In this document: positions 34,777-44,165 of the stretch, piece after piece
How positions within the stretch are numbered: position 1 is the stretch's first letter
Layout of the letters: each line of letters opens with the position of its first letter
NCBI RefSeq assembly: GCF_001907195.1
Contig: NZ_LVWA01000004.1
Location: 124,001 to 188,000 of the forward strand
DNA from: Pontibacter flavimaris
Lineage (GTDB): Bacteria; Bacteroidota; Bacteroidia; Cytophagales; Hymenobacteraceae
Reading direction: 5' to 3'
DNA: 64,000 nt
Notes under the pieces: generated by a model
The model's database searches: none
What the model was told of the DNA's origin: nothing
The model's input: the letters and a program-made list of their open reading frames with translations, nothing else
Program-made: the position numbers and the translations under genes

Positions 34777-34838
34777 TATATACGAAGCCTGCACTATTTG
34801 GCTGAAAATCATTGGCATGCATTTAGTATTTTTGGCCA

Positions 34839-35912
34839 ATGGATACTTCTTATCATGTAATCGGCTTAATGTCCGGGACGTCGCTCGACGGCCTCGATAT
34901 TACTTATTGTAGATTTACGTACAAATCTCATAATTGGATATATGAGATACTAAATACTAATACATTACCATATACGGATACTCTAATTGACTCTCTCCGG
35001 GGAGCCGAGTCTGCAAGCGGCCTGAAACTGGTGGAACTGGACCACGCCTTTGGCAGGTTTATGGGGCAGCAGGTTCACCAGTTTGTACAACAACACGCAA
35101 TACGCCCGGATTTTGTTGCCTCTCACGGACATACCATTTTTCACCAGCCCGAAAAGCACGTCTCGCTGCAGCTGGGGCACGGTGCTTACCTGGCCGCAGG
35201 CGCACAGCTGCCCGTCGTCTGCGACTTCCGCACCCTCGACATCGCCCTGGGCGGGCAGGGCGCCCCGCTCGTGCCCATCGGCGACGAGCTGCTGTTCGGC
35301 CACTACGACTACTGTATCAACCTCGGGGGCATCGCCAATGTTTCCTACAACCGCAACGGCGCCCGCCTGGCCTTCGACACGAGCGCCTGCAACATGCTGC
35401 TTAACACGCTGGCCAACAGTGTGGGCCTCCCTTATGATGATAACGGTGCCCTGGCCCGCTCCGGTACGTTGCATCCAAAATTATTAGAGGACCTCAACCA
35501 GCCAGCCTACTTCTCGGCACCGGCGCCCAAGTCGCTGGGCAAGGAGTGGGTGCTGGCGCACAGCCTGAAAAGTATAGGGGAGAGCGATGCCTCCGTAGCC
35601 GACAAGCTGCACACCGTTTGCCACCACATTGCCCAGCAGCTGCAGCATGCCCTGCCGAAGCTGCACGAGGGGCAGCACCGTGTACTATTAACGGGTGGCG
35701 GCGCGTTTAACGGCTACCTGGTGGAGCAGATACAGCAGCAGCTGGGGCCAATGTATAACGTGGAGGTGCCGTCGCCGGAGGTGGTGTCGTTTAAGGAGGC
35801 GCTGATATTCGCCTTCCTGGGCGTGCTGCGCTGGCGCGGAGAGCACAACTGCCTCAGCAGCGTAACGGGCGCCAGCCGCAACAACATAGGCGGCGCTATC
35901 TACCTGGCATAA
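34839..35912 (+). CDS. anmK: Anhydro-N-acetylmuramic acid kinase
   Basis: Cell-wall recycling enzyme that opens and phosphorylates 1,6-anhydroMurNAc to MurNAc-6-phosphate. 357 residues. The signature GLMSGTSLDGLDITYC is at 9-24, followed by DFVASHGHTIFHQP, CDFRTLDIALGGQGAPLVP, and the sugar-kinase ATPase part INLGGIANVSY and LLTGGGAFNGYLVEQI. The first 50 codons are noticeably AT-richer than the rest. murQ and other recycling genes are not adjacent. It is divergent from the ArsR gene. Confidence 0.95.
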   Translation: MDTSYHVIGLMSGTSLDGLDITYCRFTYKSHNWIYEILNTNTLPYTDTLIDSLRGAESASGLKLVELDHAFGRFMGQQVHQFVQQHAIRPDFVASHGHTIFHQPEKHVSLQLGHGAYLAAGAQLPVVCDFRTLDIALGGQGAPLVPIGDELLFGHYDYCINLGGIANVSYNRNGARLAFDTSACNMLLNTLANSVGLPYDDNGALARSGTLHPKLLEDLNQPAYFSAPAPKSLGKEWVLAHSLKSIGESDASVADKLHTVCHHIAQQLQHALPKLHEGQHRVLLTGGGAFNGYLVEQIQQQLGPMYNVEVPSPEVVSFKEALIFAFLGVLRWRGEHNCLSSVTGASRNNIGGAIYLA

Positions 35913-35933
35913 GTCCGGCCTGTTTAATTTATT

Positions 35934-35941
35934 TACCTTTG
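35934..35941 (+). promoter_or_regulatory. -7 element TACCTTTG before the second ELFV dehydrogenase
   Basis: Exact TAnnTTTG match 30 bases before the ATG at 35972. No clear TTTG at -33. It supports the downstream start of the gene. Confidence 0.45.
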
Positions 35942-35971
35942 CACCATACACCTGATACACCCTTAACTGGA

Positions 35972-37204
35972 ATGAAAGACTTACTGGCTAAATTTGAGAA
36001 CAAGAGACCCGAGATAGTTTTTGAGTGGAAAGACCCTGAAACCGAGGCCGAAGGATGGGTGGTGATCAACTCGCTGCGCGGCGGCGCGGCGGGCGGTGGC
36101 ACCCGCATGCGCAAGGGCCTGGACAAGCGCGAGGTGGAGTCGCTGGCCAAGACCATGGAAGTGAAGTTCACCGTATCCGGCCCTTCTATCGGGGGTGCCA
36201 AGTCCGGCATCAACTTCGACCCGGCAGACCCGCGCAAGCGCGGCGTGCTGGAGCGTTGGTACAAGGCCGTTATCCCGCTGCTGAAGAACTACTACGGCAC
36301 CGGCGGCGACCTGAACGTGGATGAGATACACGAGGTAATCCCGATTACGGAGGACTATGGCCTGTGGCATCCGCAGGAGGGGGTGGTGAACGGCCACTTT
36401 AACGCCACTGAGCCTCAAAAGATAAACAAGATCGGCCAGCTGCGGCAGGGCGTGGTGAAGGTGATCGAGGACCCGCACTTCTCCCCTTCCACCGCCCGCA
36501 AGTATACGGTGGCCGACATGATCACGGGGTTTGGCGTGGCGGAGGCCGTGCGCCACTACTACGACATCTGGGGAGGCCAGTTTGAGGGCAAGCGCGCCAT
36601 CATCCAGGGCTGGGGTAACGTAGGAGCCGCCGCAGGCTATTATCTGGCCTCCAAGGGCGTGAAGATAGTCGGCATTATGGACCGTGCCGGCGGGGTGATA
36701 AACGATACCGGCTACACGTTCGAGGAGATTACGGACCTGTTCCTGAACCGCCAGGGCAACACCCTGAACCCGGCCACACCGGGCATACTTACCTTCGAAG
36801 ATACCAACAGCCGCATCTGGGACCTGCCGGCAGAGATCTTCATTCCTGCCGCCGCCTCCAGGCTCGTCACCCGCGACCAGGTGGACCGGATGATCCGGAG
36901 CGGCATGCAGGTGATCTCCTGTGGCGCCAACGTGCCTTTTCAGGACCCGGAGATCTTCTTTGGGCCAACCGGCGAGTTTGCCGACCGCAACCTCTCCGTT
37001 ATCCCCGACTTTATCGCCAACTGCGGCATGGCCCGTGTGTTCGCTTACCTGATGGAGAGCGAGGTGGAGATCACGGACGAGGCCATCTTCAGCGATACTT
37101 CCCACATCATTCGGAAGGCCCTGGAGAAATCGCACGGCAAGCACGGCCAGAAGACCGAGATCGCCAAAACAAGTTTTGAAATTGCCCTGAGCCAGTTGCT
37201 CTAA
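35972..37204 (+). CDS. Glu/Leu/Phe/Val dehydrogenase-family protein (second paralogue)
   Basis: 410 residues from ATG at 35972; a longer frame from TTG at 35939 runs through the -7 element and is rejected. Family marks: SLRGGAAGGGTRMRKG, KFTVSGPSIGGAKSGINFDP with Lys77 at the catalytic place, and the nucleotide loop IIQGWGNVGAAAGYYLA. It departs from classic GDH: a long insertion (NYYGTGGDLNVDEIHEVIPI...YGLWHPQEGVVNGH) and CGANVPFQDPEIFFGP near the C-terminus. I expect an amino-acid dehydrogenase but not necessarily glutamate-specific. The gene lies 17 bases before the MscS gene and may be co-transcribed with it. Confidence 0.85.
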   Translation: MKDLLAKFENKRPEIVFEWKDPETEAEGWVVINSLRGGAAGGGTRMRKGLDKREVESLAKTMEVKFTVSGPSIGGAKSGINFDPADPRKRGVLERWYKAVIPLLKNYYGTGGDLNVDEIHEVIPITEDYGLWHPQEGVVNGHFNATEPQKINKIGQLRQGVVKVIEDPHFSPSTARKYTVADMITGFGVAEAVRHYYDIWGGQFEGKRAIIQGWGNVGAAAGYYLASKGVKIVGIMDRAGGVINDTGYTFEEITDLFLNRQGNTLNPATPGILTFEDTNSRIWDLPAEIFIPAAASRLVTRDQVDRMIRSGMQVISCGANVPFQDPEIFFGPTGEFADRNLSVIPDFIANCGMARVFAYLMESEVEITDEAIFSDTSHIIRKALEKSHGKHGQKTEIAKTSFEIALSQLL

Positions 37205-37220
37205 AGTATACCTTTTACCT

Positions 37221-38390
37221 ATGCAAGAGTTGCTTAACAGCGAATGGCTCCGCCACGAGTTCTTAGGAAATACCGTGGCGGAGTACCTTACTTCCGCAGC
37301 CATACTTTTATTCGGACTTCTCTTTAACACGCTGCTGTCCAGAATGCTTTCGGGCCTGGTTTACAAGCTGGGAAGCCGGTTCTGGCCGGAGGCCGCTTTG
37401 CCGGAGTTCCGCCGCCTGCTGGTACAGCCGCTGGAGGTGCTGCTTTTCCTGGTGTTTTTATACTTTGCTTTCCAGGTGCTGGATTACCCGGTGCAGCCGC
37501 GAGACCTGAAGGCCGGCGACCCGTTCCTGAAGACGTTCCTGCTCCGGACATACCAGGTGTTCATCATCGTGGCGCTTACATGGGTGCTGCTGCGCTTTGC
37601 CGACTTTGTGGGGCTTGTGTTCCAGCACCGCACCGAGCGGTCAGCCTCCAAACTCAATGAGCAACTGGTGCCTTTCTTCAAGGATTTCACCAAGGTATTG
37701 ATCGTCATCTTCTCCTTTATGGCCATGCTGGGGTCGGTGTTTGGCGTAAACGTTACCGGACTGGTGGCAGGTCTGGGCGTGGGCGGTTTGGCCGTTGCCT
37801 TTGCCGCCAAGGAAAGTATAGAGAACCTCCTGGCTTCGTTTACCATCTTCCTGGACAAACCCTTCATGGCCGGCGATCTGGTACAGGTGGGGGAGATGAT
37901 CGGCACCGTAGAGAAAGTGGGCTTCCGGAGCACGCGCATCCGCACGCTGGAGAAAAGCTTCGTAACGGTGCCCAACAAGCTGATGATCGACAAGCCGCTC
38001 GACAACCTGACGCTGCGCACCTTCCGGCGCGCCAAGTTCGATGTGCGCCTGACCTACCAGACCACCTCTCAGCAGCTGCGCGACATCACCCGCGACATAC
38101 AGGCCTACATCGACCAGCACCCGCGCACAAACGATGATGGCCGCGTCCGCTTTCTGGGGCTGAGCCCTGACGCGAAGGATGTGATGGTGCTATACTTTGT
38201 GGATACCATGGACTGGTTCGACTTCATCGACATCAAAGAAGAGATCAACTACAGGATCGTGGAAATTGTGGAAAACTATGGGGCAGAGTTCGCCTTGCCC
38301 ACACAAAGGCTATACTTGCAGCAGGCACCGAAAGGTGCTCCGACGCAACCCGCGGAGAGACCGTACGTGGGAGGGACTGACCTGGAGTAA
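37221..38390 (+). CDS. MscS-family mechanosensitive ion channel
   Basis: 389 residues with four or five hydrophobic segments, the last being the pore helix VAGLGVGGLAVAFAAKESIENLLASF with the Gly/Ala packing pattern of MscS TM3. The beta domain FTIFLDKPFMAGDLVQVGEMIGTVEKVGFRSTRIRTLE follows, then an alpha/beta C-terminal domain. It releases solutes under osmotic downshock. It follows the ELFV dehydrogenase by 16 bases and is ended by a strong terminator. Confidence 0.93.
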   Translation: MQELLNSEWLRHEFLGNTVAEYLTSAAILLFGLLFNTLLSRMLSGLVYKLGSRFWPEAALPEFRRLLVQPLEVLLFLVFLYFAFQVLDYPVQPRDLKAGDPFLKTFLLRTYQVFIIVALTWVLLRFADFVGLVFQHRTERSASKLNEQLVPFFKDFTKVLIVIFSFMAMLGSVFGVNVTGLVAGLGVGGLAVAFAAKESIENLLASFTIFLDKPFMAGDLVQVGEMIGTVEKVGFRSTRIRTLEKSFVTVPNKLMIDKPLDNLTLRTFRRAKFDVRLTYQTTSQQLRDITRDIQAYIDQHPRTNDDGRVRFLGLSPDAKDVMVLYFVDTMDWFDFIDIKEEINYRIVEIVENYGAEFALPTQRLYLQQAPKGAPTQPAERPYVGGTDLE

Positions 38391-38722
38391 AAACCACTGA
38401 AAATAAAAAAGCCGGAGAAGCTCCGGCTTTTTTTTCACCCTTATATCTTAAATTCTTCTGAATTACACGGTTATACTATCCTCTTAAGCGTTCGGGAATC
38501 ACTCCCCGTAAACCTGATTCCTCAGGCGCTACAAGCTTTTTCCTGCAGAGTTGATTTCTTTAACGGCCCCCTTATTTCATAGTTACACTCTAAGTATAAC
38601 TTTTCCCTTATATGGGCCTTATTTTAAGGTAAACAGGGCCAATTGATAAGTAAAGGGATAGAATTTTTAAAGGATACTTCCTTTTATGCCGCCCAAGGCG
38701 GGCTTCCGGGGAACCTTGCCGG
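38391..38722. other. 332-base intergenic region without recognised gene
   Basis: It holds the MscS terminator, one AAGTATA heptamer (about 38593) and small GC dyads near 38688-38720 that may end the minus-strand AsmA gene. No RNA gene or coding frame is recognised. Confidence 0.6.
38405..38435 (+). terminator. Terminator after the MscS gene
   Basis: Arms AAAAAAGCCGGAG (38405-38417) and CTCCGGCTTTTTT (38421-38433) with loop AAG and a T run. Confidence 0.9.
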
Positions 38723-41233
38723 TTAATCAAAGTCAAAGTACTCGCCTTCCTCCAGCTCCACTTCCTTCTCTTTTTGCTTCGGCTTTTTCCCGCGCAGCAG
38801 GTCGCGCAGTTCCTGCCCCTCCTGCTTCAGGTCAGTCTTTATCTTCTGGCGCACCCGGTCATCGTCGTAGGCGATCTTAAAATCGCGCTCGCTGCCCCGC
38901 AGCGTCAGGAAGAGGTTGCTGTTGCCGGCATCCGGGTCCTCGGCCACCGTGCCGAAGCGGGCGTCCTTGTCGGGGCGCTGCTTGCTGAAGAGCGGCAGCT
39001 TTATCTTGTAGTCCATCTTCTGGTCGAACGTGTGGGTGCCCGACACCGACACCACCGGCGCCGCCGACAGGTTGGAGCGGATATCCATCTCCGGAATGTA
39101 AATGGTGCCCTGCTGTATCCAGAACGAGTTGTGCAGCTCGGCAAAATGCATGTTGGCCAGCTCGGTGCGCTTCACAAACGCCGACATCTTCTGCATGGGC
39201 GGGAAGCTGATCAGCTGCCCGTCGCGCACGGTGGCCTCTATCTCGGCCTGCAGCAGGTTGGTCTTGGGGTTGAGCTGGCTGTCGAAGTATACATCCGACA
39301 CGATGTTGGCCGTGAGCAGGCCGCGCAGGTGGCGCTCCTCTATAAAGTTCTGGTGAAAGTTCTCGAACACGTAAAACAGGCTGTCCACGCTCATGCTGTT
39401 GAGTTTGGCGGCGGTGCTTACCTTGATGTGGTTCGGGGACCGGGCATCCAGGTTGCCGCGCACGGCAAAGTTACCGCCAATGGCCTGGAAGGAGATATTA
39501 GGCGAGGAAACCACCTGGTTGCGCAGCTTCACCTCCCCCTGTATGTTCTTGCCCCTGAACCTCCTGAACCGCAGCCTGTCGATGGAGGCGCTCAGATCGA
39601 AGGCGATGTTCGGGGACACGTTCAGCTTGTAGCTCTCGCCGGTGCGGGCACCCTCAGGCGTGTTCTGCTCCTCGCTCAGCAGCTGGTCGAAGTTCAGGTA
39701 CCGGCTCTTAAAGTCCGCCTCCACCAGCAGGCGCTGGTTCTCCAGAATCAACCAGGCCATCACGTTCCGGAACATCCCGTTCACGGTAAAGTCCGACTCG
39801 CCCAGCTTGCCTTTAAAGTCCGACACGGCCACGTCGTTGCGCTTGAACATGAAGTTGCCGTTGAGGTTGCTCAGCGGCAGCGGCATTTCCTGCAGCGTCA
39901 GCGACACGTTGTGCAGCGTGATGTCGCCGGTGGTGTTGAGGGTGCTGTTGCCAGGCCGCGCCTTGAATTCGTTCAGGTTGCCCGAGAAAGCGATGCGCAC
40001 ATCCGCCAGGCCACTACCGCTGCGTACCTGCTCGATCTTCGCCAGTCCCAGCACATAGGCCACGTCCAGCATCCCCTGCACATCGAAGGCAATGTAAGGG
40101 TTATCGAAGTTGCTATACTTCAGGTTGCCCTTGAACGGCCTGCCGTTCAGCATGCCTTTCAATTCCTTTAGCTCCAGCACCGAACTGGCGGCATTCTGCT
40201 TCTCCCCGTTCGTGAAACTGCCTGTCAGGAAGATCTTCTCCACGCGCTGCTTTGCGTCGGGGTGGAAGAACGAGGCGTCGCGTGCCCCGAAGCTGACGTT
40301 TATACCTGGCACATGCTTGCCGGAGGATTTGCCCTTCACGGTGCCGTTAAAGTATACTTCGCCCTCGCTGCGGTACTGGCTAAACTCCTCGGCTATACTT
40401 TGGGGCAGCAGCGAGAGCAGCGACTGGACGTTGGTGTTCTTGCCGTCCACTTTCAGGTCCAGCTCCGTTACGCCGCCGTAGGCAATGCCGCCGCCCACCT
40501 CGTAGGCCGCCTCCCCCACCTGCACCATCGATGGCTGCAGCGCGATGGTCTGCGCTTGCCGGTTTATACTTAACGCCGAACTCAGGTTTACCTGCTTCCC
40601 CTTAAAATACTCGCCGGTGCCGATCTTGATGGTATGGATGGTGGCCTGGCCCTCGGCCTGTATGTCTATCGTTTCGGGGGAGATGGCAAGCGCCGCGGCC
40701 AGTTGGTGCGCGTTTACCTCGTAGCTTTGCTTCAGCTGCTGGTCGATGTAGTGGATGGCCACCTCGCGCAGGTTTATACTTTCCAGGTCGAAGGAGAAGC
40801 CGCTGTCGCCGGAGGAGGAGGTGTCGGTGGTGATAATCTCGTAATTCACGCTCCCGTCGGGCAGTACCTTCACGTATACTTCGCCCTGCTCCATGTAAAA
40901 CTGCTTTACGCTGTACTCGCCGCGCAGCACGTCCCAGAGGCTGAAGGTAAAGTATAGCTTATCGGCCCGCGCCAGCGACTCCCGGCTCTCCGGCAGCCCC
41001 TCGTGCACGTTCACCTCGTCCAGGCTAACAGCCACCTGCGGAAACTTGTCGAAAAGCGAGAGCGAAATCTGCCGCACATCCACCTTTGTTTTGATGTGCT
41101 TGTTGGCCTCGGCCACAAAGAGCTCGATTATTTTATCCTGATAAGTATAAACCAGTGCCAACGCCAGGCCCAGGGCCGCTACCAGAATAGCGACGCCGTA
41201 AAATAGCACTTTTCTTACCACTCCTTTTCTCAC
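38723..41233 (-). CDS. AsmA-like protein
   Basis: 836 residues. One N-terminal membrane helix (about 8-30), then a long beta-rich periplasmic region that belongs to the AsmA/TamB-like group now seen as bridge-type lipid carriers between the membranes. Supporting phrases: VRQISLSLFDKFPQVAVSLDEVNV near residues 53-76, and repeated strand patterns through FAVRGNLDARSPNHIKVSTAAKL. The tail is acidic (about 820-836). The specific lipid or substrate is unknown. The gene contains nine sites of the TATACTT/AAGTATA heptamer, in both orientations, including one full palindrome at 40350-40359. Confidence 0.88.
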   Translation of the reverse strand: MRKGVVRKVLFYGVAILVAALGLALALVYTYQDKIIELFVAEANKHIKTKVDVRQISLSLFDKFPQVAVSLDEVNVHEGLPESRESLARADKLYFTFSLWDVLRGEYSVKQFYMEQGEVYVKVLPDGSVNYEIITTDTSSSGDSGFSFDLESINLREVAIHYIDQQLKQSYEVNAHQLAAALAISPETIDIQAEGQATIHTIKIGTGEYFKGKQVNLSSALSINRQAQTIALQPSMVQVGEAAYEVGGGIAYGGVTELDLKVDGKNTNVQSLLSLLPQSIAEEFSQYRSEGEVYFNGTVKGKSSGKHVPGINVSFGARDASFFHPDAKQRVEKIFLTGSFTNGEKQNAASSVLELKELKGMLNGRPFKGNLKYSNFDNPYIAFDVQGMLDVAYVLGLAKIEQVRSGSGLADVRIAFSGNLNEFKARPGNSTLNTTGDITLHNVSLTLQEMPLPLSNLNGNFMFKRNDVAVSDFKGKLGESDFTVNGMFRNVMAWLILENQRLLVEADFKSRYLNFDQLLSEEQNTPEGARTGESYKLNVSPNIAFDLSASIDRLRFRRFRGKNIQGEVKLRNQVVSSPNISFQAIGGNFAVRGNLDARSPNHIKVSTAAKLNSMSVDSLFYVFENFHQNFIEERHLRGLLTANIVSDVYFDSQLNPKTNLLQAEIEATVRDGQLISFPPMQKMSAFVKRTELANMHFAELHNSFWIQQGTIYIPEMDIRSNLSAAPVVSVSGTHTFDQKMDYKIKLPLFSKQRPDKDARFGTVAEDPDAGNSNLFLTLRGSERDFKIAYDDDRVRQKIKTDLKQEGQELRDLLRGKKPKQKEKEVELEEGEYFDFD

Positions 41234-41420
41234 CTGGCGAAAGTTCAGATTTTTAGCACCTTACAAACCCTAAAGGTACAGCAGTAATAACAAGTGAGCA
41301 ATAGGCGCCCCGGGATGGGGAAATTTTTTAAGATTTTTTTTGCAGATGTTTTGCAGTCTCAAAAATAACCTTCATATTTGCATCATCAAACGGGGACAAA
41401 AGGTCAACGGAAACAAAAAA

Positions 41421-41495
41421 GGGGTGTTAGCTCAGCTGGTTCAGAGCACCTGCCTTACAAGCAGGGGGTCACTGGTTCGAATCCAGTACGCCCCA
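41421..41495 (+). tRNA. tRNA-Val (anticodon TAC)
   Basis: Cloverleaf fits: acceptor GGGGTGT with ACGCCCC, D arm GCTC...GAGC, anticodon stem CCTGC/GCAGG around loop CTTACAA (anticodon TAC), T arm ACTGG-TTCGAAT-CCAGT, and discriminator A at 41495. CCA is not encoded. Confidence 0.97.
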
Positions 41496-41496
41496 C

Positions 41497-41527
41497 AAAA
41501 GGACAACTGCAAAGTTGTCCTTTTTTT
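41497..41527 (+). terminator. Terminator after tRNA-Val
   Basis: Arms AAAAGGACAACT (41497-41508) and AGTTGTCCTTTT (41513-41524) with a 4-base loop and a T run directly after the tRNA. Confidence 0.9.
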
Positions 41528-41674
41528 ATATCCATACTTTTCCGTTATCCCTCCCACTGCTTATACTTTAGCATTGGTTATATTTTACCAACGGCTTAAC
41601 TTCAGGCATAGTATACCCCTCCTGCCGCCACACTGGCTGTCAGTCACTTCCTCCAGAAAAATCAGGATTTATAC

Positions 41675-42271
41675 TTAGGCTCCGGCCTTAGAGAACTGCT
41701 CGTGCAGGCTAAGCACCTGCGGAATGATGAGTTGCTTGTCGTCGTTGAAGATGACGTGCTGGGCGCGACGCATTTTCTCCTCCTCGCTCAGTTGGCGGGC
41801 CAAGATGGCTTTTATGTCGGCTTCGGTGCGGTGGGTGTCGCGCTGGAGCAGGCGCTGGAGGCGCAGCGCCAGTGGCGCGTATACGGTAATCACCTCATCC
41901 ATCTGCCTCCACGACTCTGACTCGAACATCAGCGCGGCTTCCTTCAGCACGTAAGGCTTGTCGGCATGCGAGGCTGCCCATACTTCAAAGTCCTTCCCGA
42001 CGTGGGGGTGCACCAGGCTGTTGAGCAGCTCCAGCCGCTGCGGGTTATTGAAAACCATACTTGCTAAATATGTCCGGTCCAGTTCCCCGGCATTAGTATA
42101 GGTGGCCGGGCCAAAGGCCTCCAGCAACTCCTGCCGCAGCGCCTTGTTGTGGTGCATCACCCATTTGGCGCGGGTGTCGGCATCGTACACCGGCACGCCG
42201 AGCACCGCGAACAGGCGGCTCACAATCGTTTTGCCCGTGCCTATGCCCCCGGTTATTCCTATCCTCCGCAT
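41675..42271 (-). CDS. coaE: Dephospho-CoA kinase
   Basis: Last step of coenzyme A synthesis. 198 residues with the P-loop GGIGTGKT at 8-15, VYDADTRAKWVMH, and the LID/CoA-binding region SLVHPHVGKDFEVW. Arg and Lys residues of the lid follow (LQRDTHRTEADIKAILARQL). It is the last gene of the nusB-yajC operon; its start is one base after the YbbR-like stop. Confidence 0.95.
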   Translation of the reverse strand: MRRIGITGGIGTGKTIVSRLFAVLGVPVYDADTRAKWVMHHNKALRQELLEAFGPATYTNAGELDRTYLASMVFNNPQRLELLNSLVHPHVGKDFEVWAASHADKPYVLKEAALMFESESWRQMDEVITVYAPLALRLQRLLQRDTHRTEADIKAILARQLSEEEKMRRAQHVIFNDDKQLIIPQVLSLHEQFSKAGA

Positions 42272-42272
42272 A

Positions 42273-43247
42273 CTATCTCCTGGAAACCCTTACGCGGTTT
42301 GGCCACACCTGCACGTTGCGTATCCCGCGCGGCTGCTGTACCAGCTCCGGCACCAGCGTGGAGTCGATGGGGTTGAACCGGTTGTAGTTGAGCACCACTT
42401 TAAAGGCGGATCGGTTCAGCAGCGACATGGAATCCTGCAGCACCTGGTAGCGCAGCACCACAATGGGCGGCCGCAGGGTAAGCGAGGCCCCTTCCGGCAC
42501 GTTCACCAGCTCCGGCAGCACCTGCCGCTCCTCCGACACCAGGCTCTTCACGTTCACGGTCACCTGCGCCTCCTCCACATCGGCCTCCACCAACGACTTG
42601 TAGTTGTAGTTGATAGGGACAGGCACTTTGGATGGCTCGGTCAGCGTCTGCTCGGGCAGGCGCAGTAGGAAAGGGTCCGGCAGGCTGTCGATCAGGGATG
42701 CGGGGCCGGTAAAGGTGATACTGTCGGGGCTGATTTGCACCCGCCCCACCACGGCGTGCTGGTTGTCGGTCAGTTTCTGGCTCGGGTCCAGCCGCAGGGC
42801 CATGCGCTTCTGCACCTTCGGGTCGAAATCAAAGTAAATGGTATCGGTTACCACGAAGTTGAGCTGGAGGCCGTCGAGGGCGTTTACCAGGGAGGGGCGC
42901 AGGGCGGAGCCCAGCAGGTAGTTGTTGCGCGGCAGGTCGCGGATGTAGATCTCGGCCGGCTGCACCTCCACCCTCAGGCTCTTGCGCAGCAGCTTCCATC
43001 CCTTGCCGGTCACGTTAATGGCGATCTCCTGCGGCAGCGGCTTGATGGGGACCAGCTCATTCTCGTCGTACACAAACCGGATGGGGTAAGAGGTCTGCGT
43101 ACTGTAGCTTTTATTGAGGGCATTCAGGAGCCAGAAGGTAGAGGCCGCCATGAAACAAAGCAATACGACGCGCCAGTATTGCTTTGTCCGTGGCTGAAAT
43201 GGCCTCATGAACCATAAAGCTATATTTTTTACTCCCTCTAAAGCCAA
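42273..43247 (-). CDS. YbbR-like membrane-anchored protein
   Basis: 324 residues with one membrane helix (about 26-45), then extracytoplasmic beta-rich repeats resembling the YbbR domain, for example FVYDENELVPIKPLPQEIAI and PISPDSITFTGPAS-like strands followed by VTVNVKSLVSE. In Firmicutes such proteins (CdaR) regulate the diadenylate cyclase CdaA; no cyclase gene is adjacent here, so the role is open. It is tightly packed between yajC (2 bases) and coaE (1 base), a gene order seen widely in Bacteroidota. Confidence 0.8.
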   Translation of the reverse strand: MALEGVKNIALWFMRPFQPRTKQYWRVVLLCFMAASTFWLLNALNKSYSTQTSYPIRFVYDENELVPIKPLPQEIAINVTGKGWKLLRKSLRVEVQPAEIYIRDLPRNNYLLGSALRPSLVNALDGLQLNFVVTDTIYFDFDPKVQKRMALRLDPSQKLTDNQHAVVGRVQISPDSITFTGPASLIDSLPDPFLLRLPEQTLTEPSKVPVPINYNYKSLVEADVEEAQVTVNVKSLVSEERQVLPELVNVPEGASLTLRPPIVVLRYQVLQDSMSLLNRSAFKVVLNYNRFNPIDSTLVPELVQQPRGIRNVQVWPNRVRVSRR

Positions 43248-43249
43248 TG

Positions 43250-43558
43250 TTAGGCTGGGTTTTGCACCTTCATGGTCGCTTCCATGGAGACGGCGGTTTT
43301 ATCGAATGTCAGGCGTACGCCCTTGTCCACTTCCAGGGTGATGGTATCGTCGTCTAGTGCAATCAGCTTGCCGTGCAGGCCACCAATGGTTACCACGGTC
43401 ATGCCTTTTGCCAGCTCCTCGCGGAACTTCTTCTGGTCGCGCACCTTTTTCTGCTGCGGACGGATCATGAAGAAGTAGAACACTAGGATAATGGCCCCGA
43501 ACATGAGCAGCTGAGGCAGCATGCCACCGTCCGGAGTCTGAAGAAGTATCGTATTCAT
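43250..43558 (-). CDS. yajC: Preprotein translocase subunit YajC
   Basis: Small accessory subunit of the SecDF-YajC complex. 102 residues: one membrane helix (about 15-33) followed directly by the family signature FFMIRPQQKKVRDQKKFREE, then GMTVVTIGGLHGKLIALDDD. The length is normal. It is inside the nusB-coaE operon, 43 bases after the DUF1573 gene. Confidence 0.95.
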   Translation of the reverse strand: MNTILLQTPDGGMLPQLLMFGAIILVFYFFMIRPQQKKVRDQKKFREELAKGMTVVTIGGLHGKLIALDDDTITLEVDKGVRLTFDKTAVSMEATMKVQNPA

Positions 43559-43601
43559 GTGTGATGTATTCTCTTGAAAAAACGCTCTTTGGAAGTATGA
43601 A

Positions 43602-44150
43602 TTAGTTGCGGCGCACCGGTCCGTCTGAGCCCGCTACAGGCATCCTGTTCTTAGGCTCTACGCTACCTTTCATGGACACGCGCACGATGTTCGGCTCGGT
43701 GTTGGCACGGATGGTAACGGTTGGCTGCTGCTGGCCGGGCTTGCCGTTGCTGTTGAACTTAACGGCTACAGAGCCTTTCTCGCCAGGGGCAACCGGAGAC
43801 TTTGTCCACTCAGGCACGGTACAGCCGCAGGTAGCCGTGGCGCTCTCGATGACAAGCGGGGTGCTGCCGGTGTTGGTGAACTCAAAGGTATGCTCTATGG
43901 TCTCGCCTTCCTGAATGGAGCCGAAGTCATACTCTGTCTGCTCGAATGACATCACGGCTGAGTTGCCCGTAGCCGCGGTCTCGCCCTGGGTAGCCGTGGC
44001 CACCACGTTCGGGTTCTCGATTGGCTGCACCGGGGCTTCCGCCGCTGTGGTGTTCTCAGCTACCGTATCGTTGCCAGCCTTGTTATTTTCGCAGCTTGTG
44101 GCAAGCATCATAATTGCCATACCTGCTACCAGAAACAGATTCTTTTTCAT
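43602..44150 (-). CDS. DUF1573 lipoprotein
   Basis: 182 residues; SPII signal with lipobox ATSC (Cys20), then an Ala/Thr/Glu-rich linker. The DUF1573 domain is from about residue 68: FEQTEYDFGSIQEGETIEHTFEFTNTGSTPLVI followed by CGCTVPEW and KFNSNGKPGQQQPTVTIRANTEP. The fold is an immunoglobulin-like ASPM/SPD-2-type sandwich of unknown function. Its presence in a nusB-yajC-coaE neighbourhood is usual for this phylum. Confidence 0.88.
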   Translation of the reverse strand: MKKNLFLVAGMAIMMLATSCENNKAGNDTVAENTTAAEAPVQPIENPNVVATATQGETAATGNSAVMSFEQTEYDFGSIQEGETIEHTFEFTNTGSTPLVIESATATCGCTVPEWTKSPVAPGEKGSVAVKFNSNGKPGQQQPTVTIRANTEPNIVRVSMKGSVEPKNRMPVAGSDGPVRRN

Positions 44151-44165
44151 GATCAGTATACTTGG

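Noticed and set aside
34827..34834. TATTTTTG as promoter -7 element for anmK
   Set aside because: It lies only four bases before the ATG and the TTTG upstream is at the wrong distance, so transcription would begin inside the gene.
41340..41678. An open frame crossing the tRNA-Val
   Set aside because: It overlaps a perfect tRNA and its terminator and shows no family resemblance.
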